Below are positions 27,698 to 36,188 of a stretch of DNA of 64,000 bases, one piece after another (position 1 is the stretch's first letter; each line of letters starts with the position of its first letter). The translations under genes were made by a program, and so were the position numbers. Below the pieces are notes generated by a model that saw only the letters and a program-made list of their open reading frames with translations, ran no database searches and was not told the DNA's origin. This DNA is from Acidihalobacter ferrooxydans (GTDB lineage: Bacteria > Pseudomonadota > Gammaproteobacteria > DSM-5130 > Acidihalobacteraceae): NCBI RefSeq assembly GCF_001975725.1, contig NZ_CP019434.1, forward strand, positions 1,633,486 to 1,697,485. The letters are read 5' to 3'.

Positions 27698-28286
27698 GCG
27701 TGAACTCCTCCAGCGTGTTTTTCCATTGATCGATCGTTTCACGAACCTCCCCGACAGCCTGTCCCATTTCACGTGACACCCGCGTCAGCGGCGCTCCGGT
27801 ATTTTCGGAGAGCGCCGCTTCGATGCGCCCGTTGGTGACCACGTATTCCTGTTCGGCGATGGCTTCCTGAAAGCGTTCCACGTCCTTGAGTAATTGAACC
27901 AAAATTCGGGCCATGTGCTTTTCTGCGCTTTTGATCTGTTGCTGCCATAGCGCTTGCGTTTCGGCCAATTGACCCATTGAGCGGTTTGTTTTTCCCAACA
28001 TCGAGCCAACCATGTCGCCGTAGAGCCTGTATTGCATGACCCGCATGGAAGCTTCCACCAGAGGCGCTACAGCCTGTTGCAAGCGTTGCGCGTCGGTCTG
28101 CATCTTGGCGGCCTGATCGCGAAAGGCGCCGGCGATGACGCCATAGCCGGCCAGCGCATTGCCATGCCGCTTGACCAGCACCATTGCGTTGAGCGCCCGG
28201 CGGTCGATGTCGCGCAGGGCACGGTTGACCCGATGCCGTGTGTGATGGGTGTTTTCAACCAGTGTCATAAGCGATTGCAGATTCAT
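27675..28286 (-). CDS. Small all-helical protein with a degenerate chemoreceptor tip
   Basis: I know no named family for this 203-residue protein. It is predicted helical throughout, with no membrane segment. Residues 31-59, starting ALNAMVLVKRHGNALAGYGV, align without gaps to the receptor hairpin tip. Relative to Tsr numbering, Leu380, Asn381, Arg388, Gly390, Gly395 and Val398 are kept, but Glu385 is Leu and Glu391 is Asn. The remaining 140 residues form long amphipathic helices. It lies between cheA and the ODP gene, with GGGAGAC before its ATG, and is clearly part of the operon. It may bind CheA, CheV or receptors as a partial or decoy tip. Confidence 0.7.
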   Translation of the reverse strand: MNLQSLMTLVENTHHTRHRVNRALRDIDRRALNAMVLVKRHGNALAGYGVIAGAFRDQAAKMQTDAQRLQQAVAPLVEASMRVMQYRLYGDMVGSMLGKTNRSMGQLAETQALWQQQIKSAEKHMARILVQLLKDVERFQEAIAEQEYVVTNGRIEAALSENTGAPLTRVSREMGQAVGEVRETIDQWKNTLEEFTHESRTGL

Positions 28287-28305
28287 ACCGTCTCCCGGGC
28301 GGCGC

Positions 28306-30273
28306 TTAGCCGGCGGTCGTCTGTTCGTTGGCCAGGCGGACCATCGCCTGAGGATCGAGGATCAGGATGACGCGTCCCTGACCGGAGAGGCTGGCGCCCT
28401 GATACCAGTGCTGATCGCCCACGAAATCCAGCGGCTTGACCACGCAGTCTTCATTGCCCAGCACTTCCGAGAACAGCAGCACGCCACCTTGGGTGAGGAT
28501 GCCCTCGACCGGTTCCGCGCCCAGGCGAAGGGGACGTTGCTGCAGGATTTCACCCAGGTCGATCACGGGCAGCACGTCCTGATCGCTCACCCGGTAAAGC
28601 ACTCGCGACCGTATGCGATTCATGCGCTGGGGCTCGATATCGAGCAGGCTGTCGATGGCCGAGATCGGCAGGGCGTAGGTGTCGCGGCGCAGCTTTGCGT
28701 AGAGGACCGGCAGCACGGCGAGAGAAAGCGGGAATTCCATCGCGACGGTGGAGCCCTTGCCGGGCTCGGTATGCAACTCCAGCCGTCCGCGCAGGGAACG
28801 CACTGTCTCTTTGACGACGTCCATCCCCACGCCCCGGCCGGAGAGTTCGCTGGCCTGGTCTTTGGTGGAGAAGCCAGGCCGGAAGATCAGATCGAGCATT
28901 TCCTGCCGGCTCAACCGGGCCGCTTCATGGGCATCGAGCAGGCCCTTTTCCACCGCTTTGCGGGCTACGGCCTGAGCGTCGAGACCGCGCCCGTCGTCGC
29001 TGACCTCGATCCGCACCCGGTCGCCCAGATGGATGGCGGCCAGCTTGAGCGTGGCCTCGGTGGGCTTGCCGCAGGCCTCGCGTTCCTCGGGCGTTTCGAT
29101 GCCGTGATCCAGGCTGTTGCGAACCAGATGGGTGAGCGGGCCGGACAGGGCATCGATGACGGTTTTGTCGATTTCCACGTCCTCGCCGGTGATCACCAGC
29201 CGCACCTGTTTGCCGAGCCGGCGGGAGGCGTCTCGCACCACCCGCGGCATGGCCTGGAACAGCTTGCTGCAGGGCTGCATCCGCAGGCGCATGACTGAGG
29301 TTTGCAGGTCATTGACGGTCAGATCGAGTTCGCGGGCGATACGGGTGAGCTGTTCGTCTTCGACGCCAAGCGCGCTTACGGAGGCGTTGTAGCGGTTGCG
29401 CAGCAGCACCAGCTCGCCGACCTGGTTCATCACCTCGTCCAGGCGAGCGGCTTCAACCCGCAGTGTCGTCTCACCAGCGACGCGCGTTGATCCAGACCCG
29501 GCGGATTGCGGGGGCGGCGCGTGCGTGCTTTCGGCTTTCGCCGCCGGTGGAGGCGGCGGTGGCGGATGAGGCGCTGTCCCGGCGTTCGAGGGATCGGGTC
29601 GCTCCATGCCGGGCGCAGTGCCCTCATAGAGCACGTCCAGATAGCGCTCGAACTCCGCGTCGGTGATCTCATCTTCGCCCGCGTGTTCGCCCGCCTGCGG
29701 CGACGCTTCATCGGCCTGAGATGCTCCGCCGTCGGCGAACATTTCGTCGATGTAATCCCCGATGACGCTGTCGGCATCAGTTCGTTCGACGAAGATGCCG
29801 TCGTCACCGTCGGGTTTTTCCCTCCGGGTGGCGCGGTAACGGCCGGTGCCTGGGTTGTCAGCCGTTTCTTCCGGGACGGAAGGCGGACTGTCTTCTCTGG
29901 CAGCCTCCTGAATCCGACGGCCCAGCGTCTCGGGGCCGGGTTCCGGCATTTGACCGCTCGCGAGCGCGCCGAGCATATCGGAGATGACATCGCTGCCCCG
30001 CAGGATGACATCGATGCGTTCGGGAGTGACGGAAAGGCTTTGCGCGCGCAGCTTGTCGAGCAGGTCTTCGAGGTGGTGGGTCCAGTCGACCAGAGACCGG
30101 GCTTCGACGAAGCCGGCGCCGCCCTTGAGGGTATGAAAGGCGCGAAACAGCGAGGCCAGCAGCGCGTCGTTGTGTGGATCGCCTTCCAGTGCCAGGGCGT
30201 CGTTTTGCGCCTGCTCGAGCAGTTCTTGCGCTTCGACGACGAATTCCTGTACCAGTTCCTGATCCATGCTCAT
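28306..30273 (-). CDS. cheA: Chemotaxis histidine kinase CheA
   Basis: CheA autophosphorylates in response to receptors and passes phosphate to CheY. The 655-residue protein has the P1 domain with phosphoacceptor His47 (LFRAFHTLKGGAGF). A long acidic and Pro-rich linker at about 110-265 has no obvious P2 domain. Then follow the P3 dimerisation helices (EVMNQVGELVLLRNRYN), the P4 ATPase (HLVRNSLDHGIETPEER, SDDGRGLD, SGRGVGMDVV) and the P5 CheW-like domain. It overlaps the cheZ stop by four bases. The apparent lack of P2 may slow or change CheY docking. Confidence 0.95.
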   Translation of the reverse strand: MSMDQELVQEFVVEAQELLEQAQNDALALEGDPHNDALLASLFRAFHTLKGGAGFVEARSLVDWTHHLEDLLDKLRAQSLSVTPERIDVILRGSDVISDMLGALASGQMPEPGPETLGRRIQEAAREDSPPSVPEETADNPGTGRYRATRREKPDGDDGIFVERTDADSVIGDYIDEMFADGGASQADEASPQAGEHAGEDEITDAEFERYLDVLYEGTAPGMERPDPSNAGTAPHPPPPPPPAAKAESTHAPPPQSAGSGSTRVAGETTLRVEAARLDEVMNQVGELVLLRNRYNASVSALGVEDEQLTRIARELDLTVNDLQTSVMRLRMQPCSKLFQAMPRVVRDASRRLGKQVRLVITGEDVEIDKTVIDALSGPLTHLVRNSLDHGIETPEEREACGKPTEATLKLAAIHLGDRVRIEVSDDGRGLDAQAVARKAVEKGLLDAHEAARLSRQEMLDLIFRPGFSTKDQASELSGRGVGMDVVKETVRSLRGRLELHTEPGKGSTVAMEFPLSLAVLPVLYAKLRRDTYALPISAIDSLLDIEPQRMNRIRSRVLYRVSDQDVLPVIDLGEILQQRPLRLGAEPVEGILTQGGVLLFSEVLGNEDCVVKPLDFVGDQHWYQGASLSGQGRVILILDPQAMVRLANEQTTAG

Positions 30274-30761
30274 AGCCCCAGTTCCGCCAGCAAATCGTCG
30301 ACTTCGGCCTGGTTGAACGTCTTGGCGTCTTCGCGCCGGGTTTCTGACGCGGCCTGCGCTTTGGGCATGTCGTCGCCATAGGCGACCTGCATTTCGCTGA
30401 TGGTCTCGGCCAACTGTTGTTCCACGGCGCGTAGCAACGTGAGGGCTTTTTTCAGGCGTTGTCCGGTCAGATCCTGTGCCTGCTGGCTGGCCAGGATCTG
30501 GCTGAAACTTTCGGTGATGACAGCCAGAGGCTCGTCGATGAACTGCTCGTTCGCATTGCGGATCGCGGCGACGGCTGCCTGGCCGCGCTCGACCGCGGCC
30601 AGCGAAGCCATAGCCTGTTCCTCGGATAGATGCAGCGCTTCGGTGATCGGATCCTGGGCGTCCGGCAGATCGGTCTGGGCAGCGGCGATGCGTTTCAGTC
30701 CCTCGTGCAGCAGGGCATCGAGCCGGCTGATGTCGGCCAGGGGGGATTTTTTTTCGGTCAT
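30270..30761 (-). CDS. cheZ: CheY phosphatase CheZ (short form)
   Basis: CheZ removes phosphate from CheY. The 163-residue product is shorter than the enteric form of about 214 residues but keeps both essential parts. These are the catalytic helix with the Gln-rich motif SQQAQDLTGQRLKKAL and the C-terminal CheY-binding peptide NQAEVDDLLAELGL. The shortening is in the N-terminal and linker regions. It lies between cheY and cheA, as in other polar flagellates. Confidence 0.94.
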   Translation of the reverse strand: MTEKKSPLADISRLDALLHEGLKRIAAAQTDLPDAQDPITEALHLSEEQAMASLAAVERGQAAVAAIRNANEQFIDEPLAVITESFSQILASQQAQDLTGQRLKKALTLLRAVEQQLAETISEMQVAYGDDMPKAQAASETRREDAKTFNQAEVDDLLAELGL

Positions 30762-30777
30762 GGTTCCTCCTGCGGGA

Positions 30778-31188
30778 TCAGCCTTGCGCGGCCTGCAAGC
30801 GATTGAAAATCGCGTCGAGCTTTTCTTTCAGGGTTTCCGCCGTGAACGGTTTGACGATGTAACCGTTGACCCCGGCTTTGGCCGCTTCGAGGATGTTGTC
30901 GCGCTTGGCTTCGGCCGTGACCATGAGCACGGGGATGGACTTGAGCTGAGGATCGCTGCGGATTTCGCGCAGCAGATCGATGCCCTGCATGACCGGCATG
31001 TTCCAGTCGGAGACGACGAAGTCGAACGGTTTGCTGCGCAACTTTTGCAAGGCTTCCTGGCCGTTTTCGGCTTCTTCGACATTGTTGAATCCCAACTCGC
31101 GCAGCAGATTGCGCACGATCCGACGCATGGTCGAAAAATCGTCCACAGCCAGGATGCGGATGTTCTTGTCTACTTTGTCGATTCCCAC
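30778..31188 (-). CDS. cheY: Chemotaxis response regulator CheY
   Basis: CheY-P binds the FliM N-terminus and changes motor rotation. The 136-residue single-domain receiver has the acidic pair Asp16-Asp17, phosphoacceptor Asp61 (FVVSDWNMP), Thr91 and Lys113 (GYIVKPF). It is the first gene of the minus-strand chemotaxis operon, so the operon promoter should lie in the 31189-31404 interval. I found no convincing sigma-54 or sigma-28 site there, only an isolated GCCGATAG (minus strand) without a -35 match. Confidence 0.96.
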   Translation of the reverse strand: MGIDKVDKNIRILAVDDFSTMRRIVRNLLRELGFNNVEEAENGQEALQKLRSKPFDFVVSDWNMPVMQGIDLLREIRSDPQLKSIPVLMVTAEAKRDNILEAAKAGVNGYIVKPFTAETLKEKLDAIFNRLQAAQG

Positions 31189-31404
31189 AGTGTTTGGACC
31201 TCTTGCGATTGGGTTGAGGACCGACGCTTACACAGATAAAAGCGAGGGAAGAAAACCGCTCCGCCCCTATCGGCCCCGTCGATGCACCTCGCCCGGTCGG
31301 TTGACCATCGCACCACCTTATCGCTGGTATAGCTGTTACGGTGCGGTGGCTGTAACCCGGTCTTGGCGGCATCGCCCTAACATATCAAACCCGACGGTCT
31401 TTCC

Positions 31405-31576
31405 TTGAGTCCAGATAACCCATCTGGATGAGGCACCCTGAGCCTGATCTTTGAATCCACTGAAAAATCTCCCTCGCTCGGGCAGAGCGCAACGATGCCA
31501 CTCGCTGAAGTATCTTCCCTGTGAATCCAGGTCTCTGAGCAATTCTCACCTCGTCTAATGGACTATCCGGGTTGAA
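31405..31576. repeat. Palindromic repeat, family 2, copy 1
   Basis: The left arm (around CCAGATAACCCATCTGGATG at 31411) is an imperfect inverted copy of the right arm, which ends CTAATGGACTATCCGGGTTG near 31574. The inner parts also pair (TTTGAATCCACTG with TGTGAATCCAGG). Similar elements lie at 47101-47269 and 54541-54668. The whole 31189-31843 interval between cheY and fliL holds only this repeat, a putative sigma-54 site and AT-rich sequence near 31710-31770. Confidence 0.75.
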
Positions 31577-31751
31577 GCGAGGGAGTTCCCATATCGCTTC
31601 CGTGACGGTTCCATCGAGTGTATCGGCACGGCGGAGTAAATCTTGATAGCCAAGCCTTCCAGTGACGGATTTTCGACGCGAAACCGCGCTGCCGTTGCCG
31701 TCATCTCAAATTAACATTTCAAGTTATTGTTATAGTTAACTATATTATGAT

Positions 31752-31767
31752 TGGCATGATATTGGCT
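31752..31767 (+). promoter_or_regulatory. Probable sigma-54 promoter of the fliL operon
   Basis: TGGCATGATATTGGCT has the invariant GG and GC 12 bases apart and five of six -24 bases, with one deviation in the -12 element (TGGC for TTGC). It lies 77 bases before the fliL ATG, downstream of an AT-rich tract that could bind IHF or FleQ. Confidence 0.65.
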
Positions 31768-31843
31768 AATGGGTTGGCAGTGATCTTTCGCGACAGCGAG
31801 GATCGATTTTTTCATCGGCGTGAAATCGGTCAGGGGCCTTGCA

Positions 31844-32344
31844 ATGGCAAAAGCAGCAGAGAAGAAAAAAGTAGAGGGCGGTTCCAAAATGAAGCTCATT
31901 ATCATCGCCTCAGTGGCGGCGGTTGTGTTGCTGATCGCCGCCGTGGGCGCGACATTGTTCTTGACCGGAGCCTTGAACAAGAAATCCGCTTCGGCAGCGA
32001 CGCACGAAACCGCGCCTCCGCTGAAGCCACCGGTGTATTTTTCGATCACGCCGCCCTTGGTGGTCAACTTTCAGCATCCCACCCAGGCGCGGTTTCTCCA
32101 GGTCGGCATCGATGTGATGGCGCGTGATCCGCATGTGATCGAAGAGCTCAAGACCAACATGCCCGCGATCCGCAACCGGCTGATCATTCTGCTCTCCGCC
32201 CAATCGTACAACGAACTCAGCACGCCAGCCGGCAAGGAAAAATTGCGCAAAGAAGTGCTCGACAGCATCAATACGGAGCTGAAAAAAGCCGGAGTCCACG
32301 GTCACGTGGACAATGTCTATTTCACCAATTTTGTGATGCAGTGA
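31844..32344 (+). CDS. fliL: Flagellar basal body-associated protein FliL
   Basis: FliL is a single-pass inner-membrane protein that rings the stator and supports torque. The 166-residue product has a basic N-terminus, a membrane helix at about residues 16-38 (MKLIIIASVAAVVLLIAAVG), a linker and the periplasmic FliL domain ending in VDNVYFTNFVMQ. The ATG at 31844 gives a normal N-terminus; a GTG at 31820 is also in frame. It heads the long fliL-to-fliA run and is followed by fliM after seven bases. Confidence 0.93.
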   Translation: MAKAAEKKKVEGGSKMKLIIIASVAAVVLLIAAVGATLFLTGALNKKSASAATHETAPPLKPPVYFSITPPLVVNFQHPTQARFLQVGIDVMARDPHVIEELKTNMPAIRNRLIILLSAQSYNELSTPAGKEKLRKEVLDSINTELKKAGVHGHVDNVYFTNFVMQ

Positions 32345-32351
32345 CAGGCTG

Positions 32352-33329
32352 ATGGCCGACGACGACATTCTGTCGCAGGAAGAGATCGATGCTCTGTTGC
32401 ATGGCGTCGATAAGGGCGATGTCGATACCACCGCCGATGAACCGGCTCTCTCATCCGGAGCGCGCCCCTATGATCTGACCAGTCAGGATCGGATCGTCCG
32501 CGGGCGCATGCCCACGCTGGAGATGATCAACGAGCGGTTCGCCCGGCATTTGCGGATCAGCCTGTTCAACCTGCTGCGCTTCACTGCGGAAATCAGCGTT
32601 CACAGCCCGAAAGCGCAGAAGTTTTCCGATTATGTGCGCAGCTTGTTCGTGCCTACCAGCCTGAATCTGGTCAAGGTGCGTCCATTGCGGGGGACCGCAC
32701 TTTTCGTCATCGATCCTCAGCTGGTGTTCATCCTGGTCGACAATTTCTTCGGCGGCGGCGGTCGGTTCCGGGCCAAGATCGAAGGTCGGGATTTCACCCC
32801 CACCGAAATGCGGGTGGTGAAAATGTTGCTGGAACGCATTTTTGCCGACATGAAAAAAGCCTGGGAGCCGGTGCTGGAGATCGACTTCGAATACCAGACT
32901 TCCGAAGTGAACCCGCAGTTCGCCAACATTGTCAGCCCTACCGAGGTGGTGGTGGTCTCTACTTTTCACATCGAATTGGAGGGCGGGGGCGGCGATCTGC
33001 ATGTCACTCTGCCGTATTCGATGATCGAACCGATCCGCGAGGTGCTCGATGCCGGCATCCAGAGCGACAAATCGGACATCGACGAGCGCTGGATCCGTTC
33101 ATTGCGCAAGGAAATCCTGGATGCCCCGGTAGAGATTCGCGGGGTACTGGCCAACACCGACCTGAGCCTGCGCGAAGTGCTCAAGCTCAAGCCGGGCGAC
33201 ATCATTCCTTTCAACATGCCCGAAAGCATGCTCATTTACACGCAAGACATGCCGATTCTGCGCGGACGTTTCGGCGTACATCGGAGCAAGAGCGCCGTTC
33301 AGATCATCGAACACATCAGGCGCGATTGA
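32352..33329 (+). CDS. fliM: Flagellar motor switch protein FliM
   Basis: FliM forms the middle of the C ring and receives CheY-P. The 325-residue protein begins with the CheY-binding peptide DILSQEEIDALLHGV. It contains the middle CheC-like domain with GGGGRF near residue 136, and ends with the FliN-like C-terminal domain (VLANTDLSLREVLKLKPGDI). All regions are of standard length. The stop lies 23 bases before the chosen fliN start. Confidence 0.97.
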   Translation: MADDDILSQEEIDALLHGVDKGDVDTTADEPALSSGARPYDLTSQDRIVRGRMPTLEMINERFARHLRISLFNLLRFTAEISVHSPKAQKFSDYVRSLFVPTSLNLVKVRPLRGTALFVIDPQLVFILVDNFFGGGGRFRAKIEGRDFTPTEMRVVKMLLERIFADMKKAWEPVLEIDFEYQTSEVNPQFANIVSPTEVVVVSTFHIELEGGGGDLHVTLPYSMIEPIREVLDAGIQSDKSDIDERWIRSLRKEILDAPVEIRGVLANTDLSLREVLKLKPGDIIPFNMPESMLIYTQDMPILRGRFGVHRSKSAVQIIEHIRRD

Positions 33330-33352
33330 GCGCTCGCAGCGAGGGGAAAACC

Positions 33353-33898
33353 ATGAGTGCGGATCAGAAAGAACCAAAAGCGCAAGATGAAACCCAAAAT
33401 GCAGATGCCCTGTGGGCCGAGGCCATGGAGGAGCAGGCCCGGGGCAGCGGCGAGGCAGCAGGCGGTACTGAACCGGAAACCGAAGCCGCTGCGGCGGCGG
33501 CCGGTGTGGATTCCACTTCCGGGGAACAAGCGCATGCCGGCCAGAACCCGGGCGCGACGGAAAGGGCGGCTTTCGACGATTTGCAGGAGACCCGGACCGA
33601 TGGCCCGAACGCACCGGATCTGGACGAGAAATCGCTCGACAGTGAACTGGACGTCATCCTCGACATTCCGGTGGCCGTTTCCATGGAAATCGGCCGCACC
33701 CACCTGCCGATCCGCAATCTTCTGCGACTGAATCAGGGCTCGGTGGTGGAACTGGATCGACTGGCGGGCGAGCCTCTGGACGTGTTGGTCAATGGCACCC
33801 TGATCGCGCATGGAGAGGTGGTGCTGATCAACGACAAGTATGGCATTCGTCTGACCGATGTGATCAGCCCGCAGGAACGGGTGCGTAAACTCAAATGA
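33353..33898 (+). CDS. fliN: Flagellar motor switch protein FliN
   Basis: FliN forms the base of the C ring and binds FliH to localise export. The 181-residue protein has the C-terminal FliN domain from about residue 95 (LDVILDIPVAVSMEIGRTHL, then VVLINDKYGIRLTDVISPQE). The first 90 residues are an acidic, Ala/Glu-rich, low-complexity extension typical of gammaproteobacterial FliN. The ATG at 33353 follows GAGGGG; the longer frame from 33326 would overlap fliM. Confidence 0.94.
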   Translation: MSADQKEPKAQDETQNADALWAEAMEEQARGSGEAAGGTEPETEAAAAAAGVDSTSGEQAHAGQNPGATERAAFDDLQETRTDGPNAPDLDEKSLDSELDVILDIPVAVSMEIGRTHLPIRNLLRLNQGSVVELDRLAGEPLDVLVNGTLIAHGEVVLINDKYGIRLTDVISPQERVRKLK

Positions 33899-34368
33899 AC
33901 GGGAAGGGATACGCCAGGAACGCCTTGCTGACCGGCGCCGGCGTGTTGGCGGGGCCGTCGGGCGCCGCGGCGGCGAAGGCGTCGGGCAGCGGGCAGTATT
34001 CGATAGGTTCGGGCGCACCCGATCCTCTCAGTGCGATGTCGCTGTTGCAGTTCGGTTTTGGCCTGCTCGTCGTTATCGGCATGATTTTTCTGCTTGCCTG
34101 GGTGATGCGCCGCATGAATCGGGTTCAAGGCACTGTCCAGGGGCAAATCAAGATTCTGGGCGGGTTGCCGCTGGGATCGCGCGAGCGCGCCGTGCTGGTG
34201 CAGGTGGGTGAGGAGCAGATTCTGCTCGGCGTGGCGCCCGGTCGGGTATCGCGTCTGCATGTCATGAAGCAACCTATCGATATCCGGTCAAGCCATCCCT
34301 CTGCGCCGGGCAAGGGCGGCTTTGCCGCCCGGCTGGCGGCCGCCATGCAAGGAGGCCGCAAGTCATGA
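33895..34368 (+). CDS. fliO: Flagellar biosynthesis protein FliO
   Basis: FliO assists assembly of the FliP ring in the export gate. The 157-residue product has one clear membrane helix at about residues 48-69 ([20 protein letters not shown]) and a short cytoplasmic domain with [20 protein letters not shown], the FliO signature. The N-terminal 45 residues are small and polar. It overlaps both fliN and fliP by four bases. Confidence 0.92.
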   Translation: MNGKGYARNALLTGAGVLAGPSGAAAAKASGSGQYSIGSGAPDPLSAMSLLQFGFGLLVVIGMIFLLAWVMRRMNRVQGTVQGQIKILGGLPLGSRERAVLVQVGEEQILLGVAPGRVSRLHVMKQPIDIRSSHPSAPGKGGFAARLAAAMQGGRKS

Positions 34369-35117
34369 AACGACGGTTGATTCTGGTGTGTCTCGTTTTG
34401 TGCGCGCTATTCCCGGCCGTGGCGGCTGCGGCGAATCCGAGCGTGTTTCCGCTGTTTACCGTCACGCCTTCGTCCGGCGGCGCCCAGACGTATTCGGTCA
34501 GCTTGCAGGTGTTGGCGGTGATGACGCTGCTGAGCTTCCTGCCGGCGGCGCTGATCATGATGACATCGTTCACCCGGATCATCGTAGTTCTGGCGATCCT
34601 GCGCCAGGGGCTTGGCACCGCGCAGACGCCTTCGAACCAGATCCTGATCGGCATCGCGTTATTTCTGACGTTTTTCATCATGTCGCCGGTTTTCACCCAG
34701 GCATACAAGGACGGCATCAAGCCCTACCTGTCCGGCAGCATGCCGGCGCAGACGGCCATCGAGGACGCGGCCGGGCCGTTCAAGACGTTCATGCTGCACC
34801 AGACGCGCGAATCGGATCTGGCGCTGTTCGCCAAGATCGCCCATCACGGCAAGTTCCAGAATCCCCAGGCAGTGCCGTTTTCCCTGCTGGTGCCGGCCTT
34901 TGTGACCAGTGAGCTGAAAACAGCGTTCCAGATCGGATTCCTGTTGCTTATACCGTTTCTGATTATCGACTTGGTGGTGGCCAGTGTGCTCATGTCCATG
35001 GGCATGGTGATGCTCTCGCCCATGATTATTTCCCTGCCATTCAAGTTGATGCTATTCGTGCTGGTCAATGGCTGGGCGCTGGTCATGGGCACTCTGGCGG
35101 CCAGTTTTTATCATTGA
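34365..35117 (+). CDS. fliP: Flagellar export gate protein FliP
   Basis: FliP forms the core pentamer of the export gate. The 250-residue protein has a cleavable signal peptide (residues 1-22, ending AVAAAA) and four further membrane helices. The family motif [20 protein letters not shown] lies near residue 68, and [20 protein letters not shown] forms a C-terminal helix pair. It overlaps fliO and precedes fliQ by 15 bases. Confidence 0.97.
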   Translation: MKRRLILVCLVLCALFPAVAAAANPSVFPLFTVTPSSGGAQTYSVSLQVLAVMTLLSFLPAALIMMTSFTRIIVVLAILRQGLGTAQTPSNQILIGIALFLTFFIMSPVFTQAYKDGIKPYLSGSMPAQTAIEDAAGPFKTFMLHQTRESDLALFAKIAHHGKFQNPQAVPFSLLVPAFVTSELKTAFQIGFLLLIPFLIIDLVVASVLMSMGMVMLSPMIISLPFKLMLFVLVNGWALVMGTLAASFYH

Positions 35118-35132
35118 GCGAGAGGAACAACA

Positions 35133-35402
35133 ATGACATCGGATACGATTCTGACGATCGGCGTCGAGGCGATGAAGGTCACCATGTTGTTGTCCGCGCC
35201 GCTGCTGTTGACCGGCCTGCTGGTCGGCGTGTTGATCGGCATGCTCCAGGCGGCGACCCAGATCCAGGAAATGACGCTCAGTTTCATCCCGAAGCTGATC
35301 GCCATGGCGTTCGCGCTGGCCTTGACCGGTCATTGGATGCTGACGGTGGCGGTGGATTATACCCATGCCTTGTTCAACAGCATTCCGAGTCTGATCGGCT
35401 GA
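35133..35402 (+). CDS. fliQ: Flagellar export gate protein FliQ
   Basis: FliQ wraps the FliP-FliR core as two-helix hairpins. The 89-residue product has two membrane helices (LLLTGLLVGVLIGMLQAATQ and a C-terminal helix) and the conserved IQEMTLSFIPKLIAM segment between them. GAGAGGAAC lies before the ATG. The gene has standard length and order. Confidence 0.96.
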   Translation: MTSDTILTIGVEAMKVTMLLSAPLLLTGLLVGVLIGMLQAATQIQEMTLSFIPKLIAMAFALALTGHWMLTVAVDYTHALFNSIPSLIG

Positions 35403-35408
35403 AGTACC

Positions 35409-36188
35409 GTGCTCACCCTCACGACCAACGAAGTCACGTCCTGGGTGGGCGGCGTTATCTGGCCGTTCATTCGTATCGGTTCGATGTTCGTGGCTGCGCC
35501 GATCTTCGGCGCCGGCAGCGTGCCGGTGCGGGTACGGCTGGCCTTGGCGCTGGTGCTGGCGTGGGCGCTGCAACCGTACCTGCCATCGGTTCCGCCCATC
35601 GACCCGGTGAGCCTGGAAGGTCTGCTGGTCAGCGCTTCGCAAGTGCTCATCGGCATTGTCATGGGCTTTATTCTACAGATGGTGTTCAGCGCCATGGTGC
35701 TGGCCGGGCAGGCGATCGCGCTGAGTATGGGGCTGGGTTTCGCGGTGTTCGTGGACCCGCAGAGCGGCGCACAAGTGCCGACGGTCAGCCAGATTTACGT
35801 CATTCTGGCGACTTTGTTGTTTTTGAGCATGAACGGACAGTTGATGCTCATCGATATGCTGGTGCGCAGCTTCCGGCTGATGCCGGTCGGGCCACTGATG
35901 TTGAGCAACAATGCTCTGTGGGAGATCGTTACCTGGGGCGGCACCATGTATGCGGCAGCCATGCTGGTGGCTTTGCCTGCTGTCGCTGCGCTCATGCTGG
36001 TCAACCTGGCCTTTGGCGTGATCACCCGCGCCGCGCCGCAACTGAATATCTTCGCGGTGGGCTTTCCGCTGACCCTGATGCTGGGTCTCGTCTTGATCAT
36101 GTTCAGTCTTCCGACTGTTTTGCCGCGTTTCACGGCGCTGTTCACGCAGTCGTTCACTTTGATGTTCAGCGTGCTGGGAGGGCATTGA
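35409..36188 (+). CDS. fliR: Flagellar export gate protein FliR
   Basis: FliR completes the FliPQR gate. The 259-residue, hydrophobic protein has about six membrane helices and the family segment FIRIGSMFVAAPIFGAGSVP near the N-terminus. The start is a GTG at 35409 six bases after fliQ; no ATG gives a family-length protein. The stop is directly followed by the flhB ATG. Confidence 0.95.
   Translation: MLTLTTNEVTSWVGGVIWPFIRIGSMFVAAPIFGAGSVPVRVRLALALVLAWALQPYLPSVPPIDPVSLEGLLVSASQVLIGIVMGFILQMVFSAMVLAGQAIALSMGLGFAVFVDPQSGAQVPTVSQIYVILATLLFLSMNGQLMLIDMLVRSFRLMPVGPLMLSNNALWEIVTWGGTMYAAAMLVALPAVAALMLVNLAFGVITRAAPQLNIFAVGFPLTLMLGLVLIMFSLPTVLPRFTALFTQSFTLMFSVLGGH

Noticed and set aside
28249-29298. 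Plus-strand open frame of 349 codons
   Set aside because: Antisense to cheA with no domain.
31267-31274. Possible FliA -10 (GCCGATAG, minus strand) before cheY
   Set aside because: No TAAA at the required distance.
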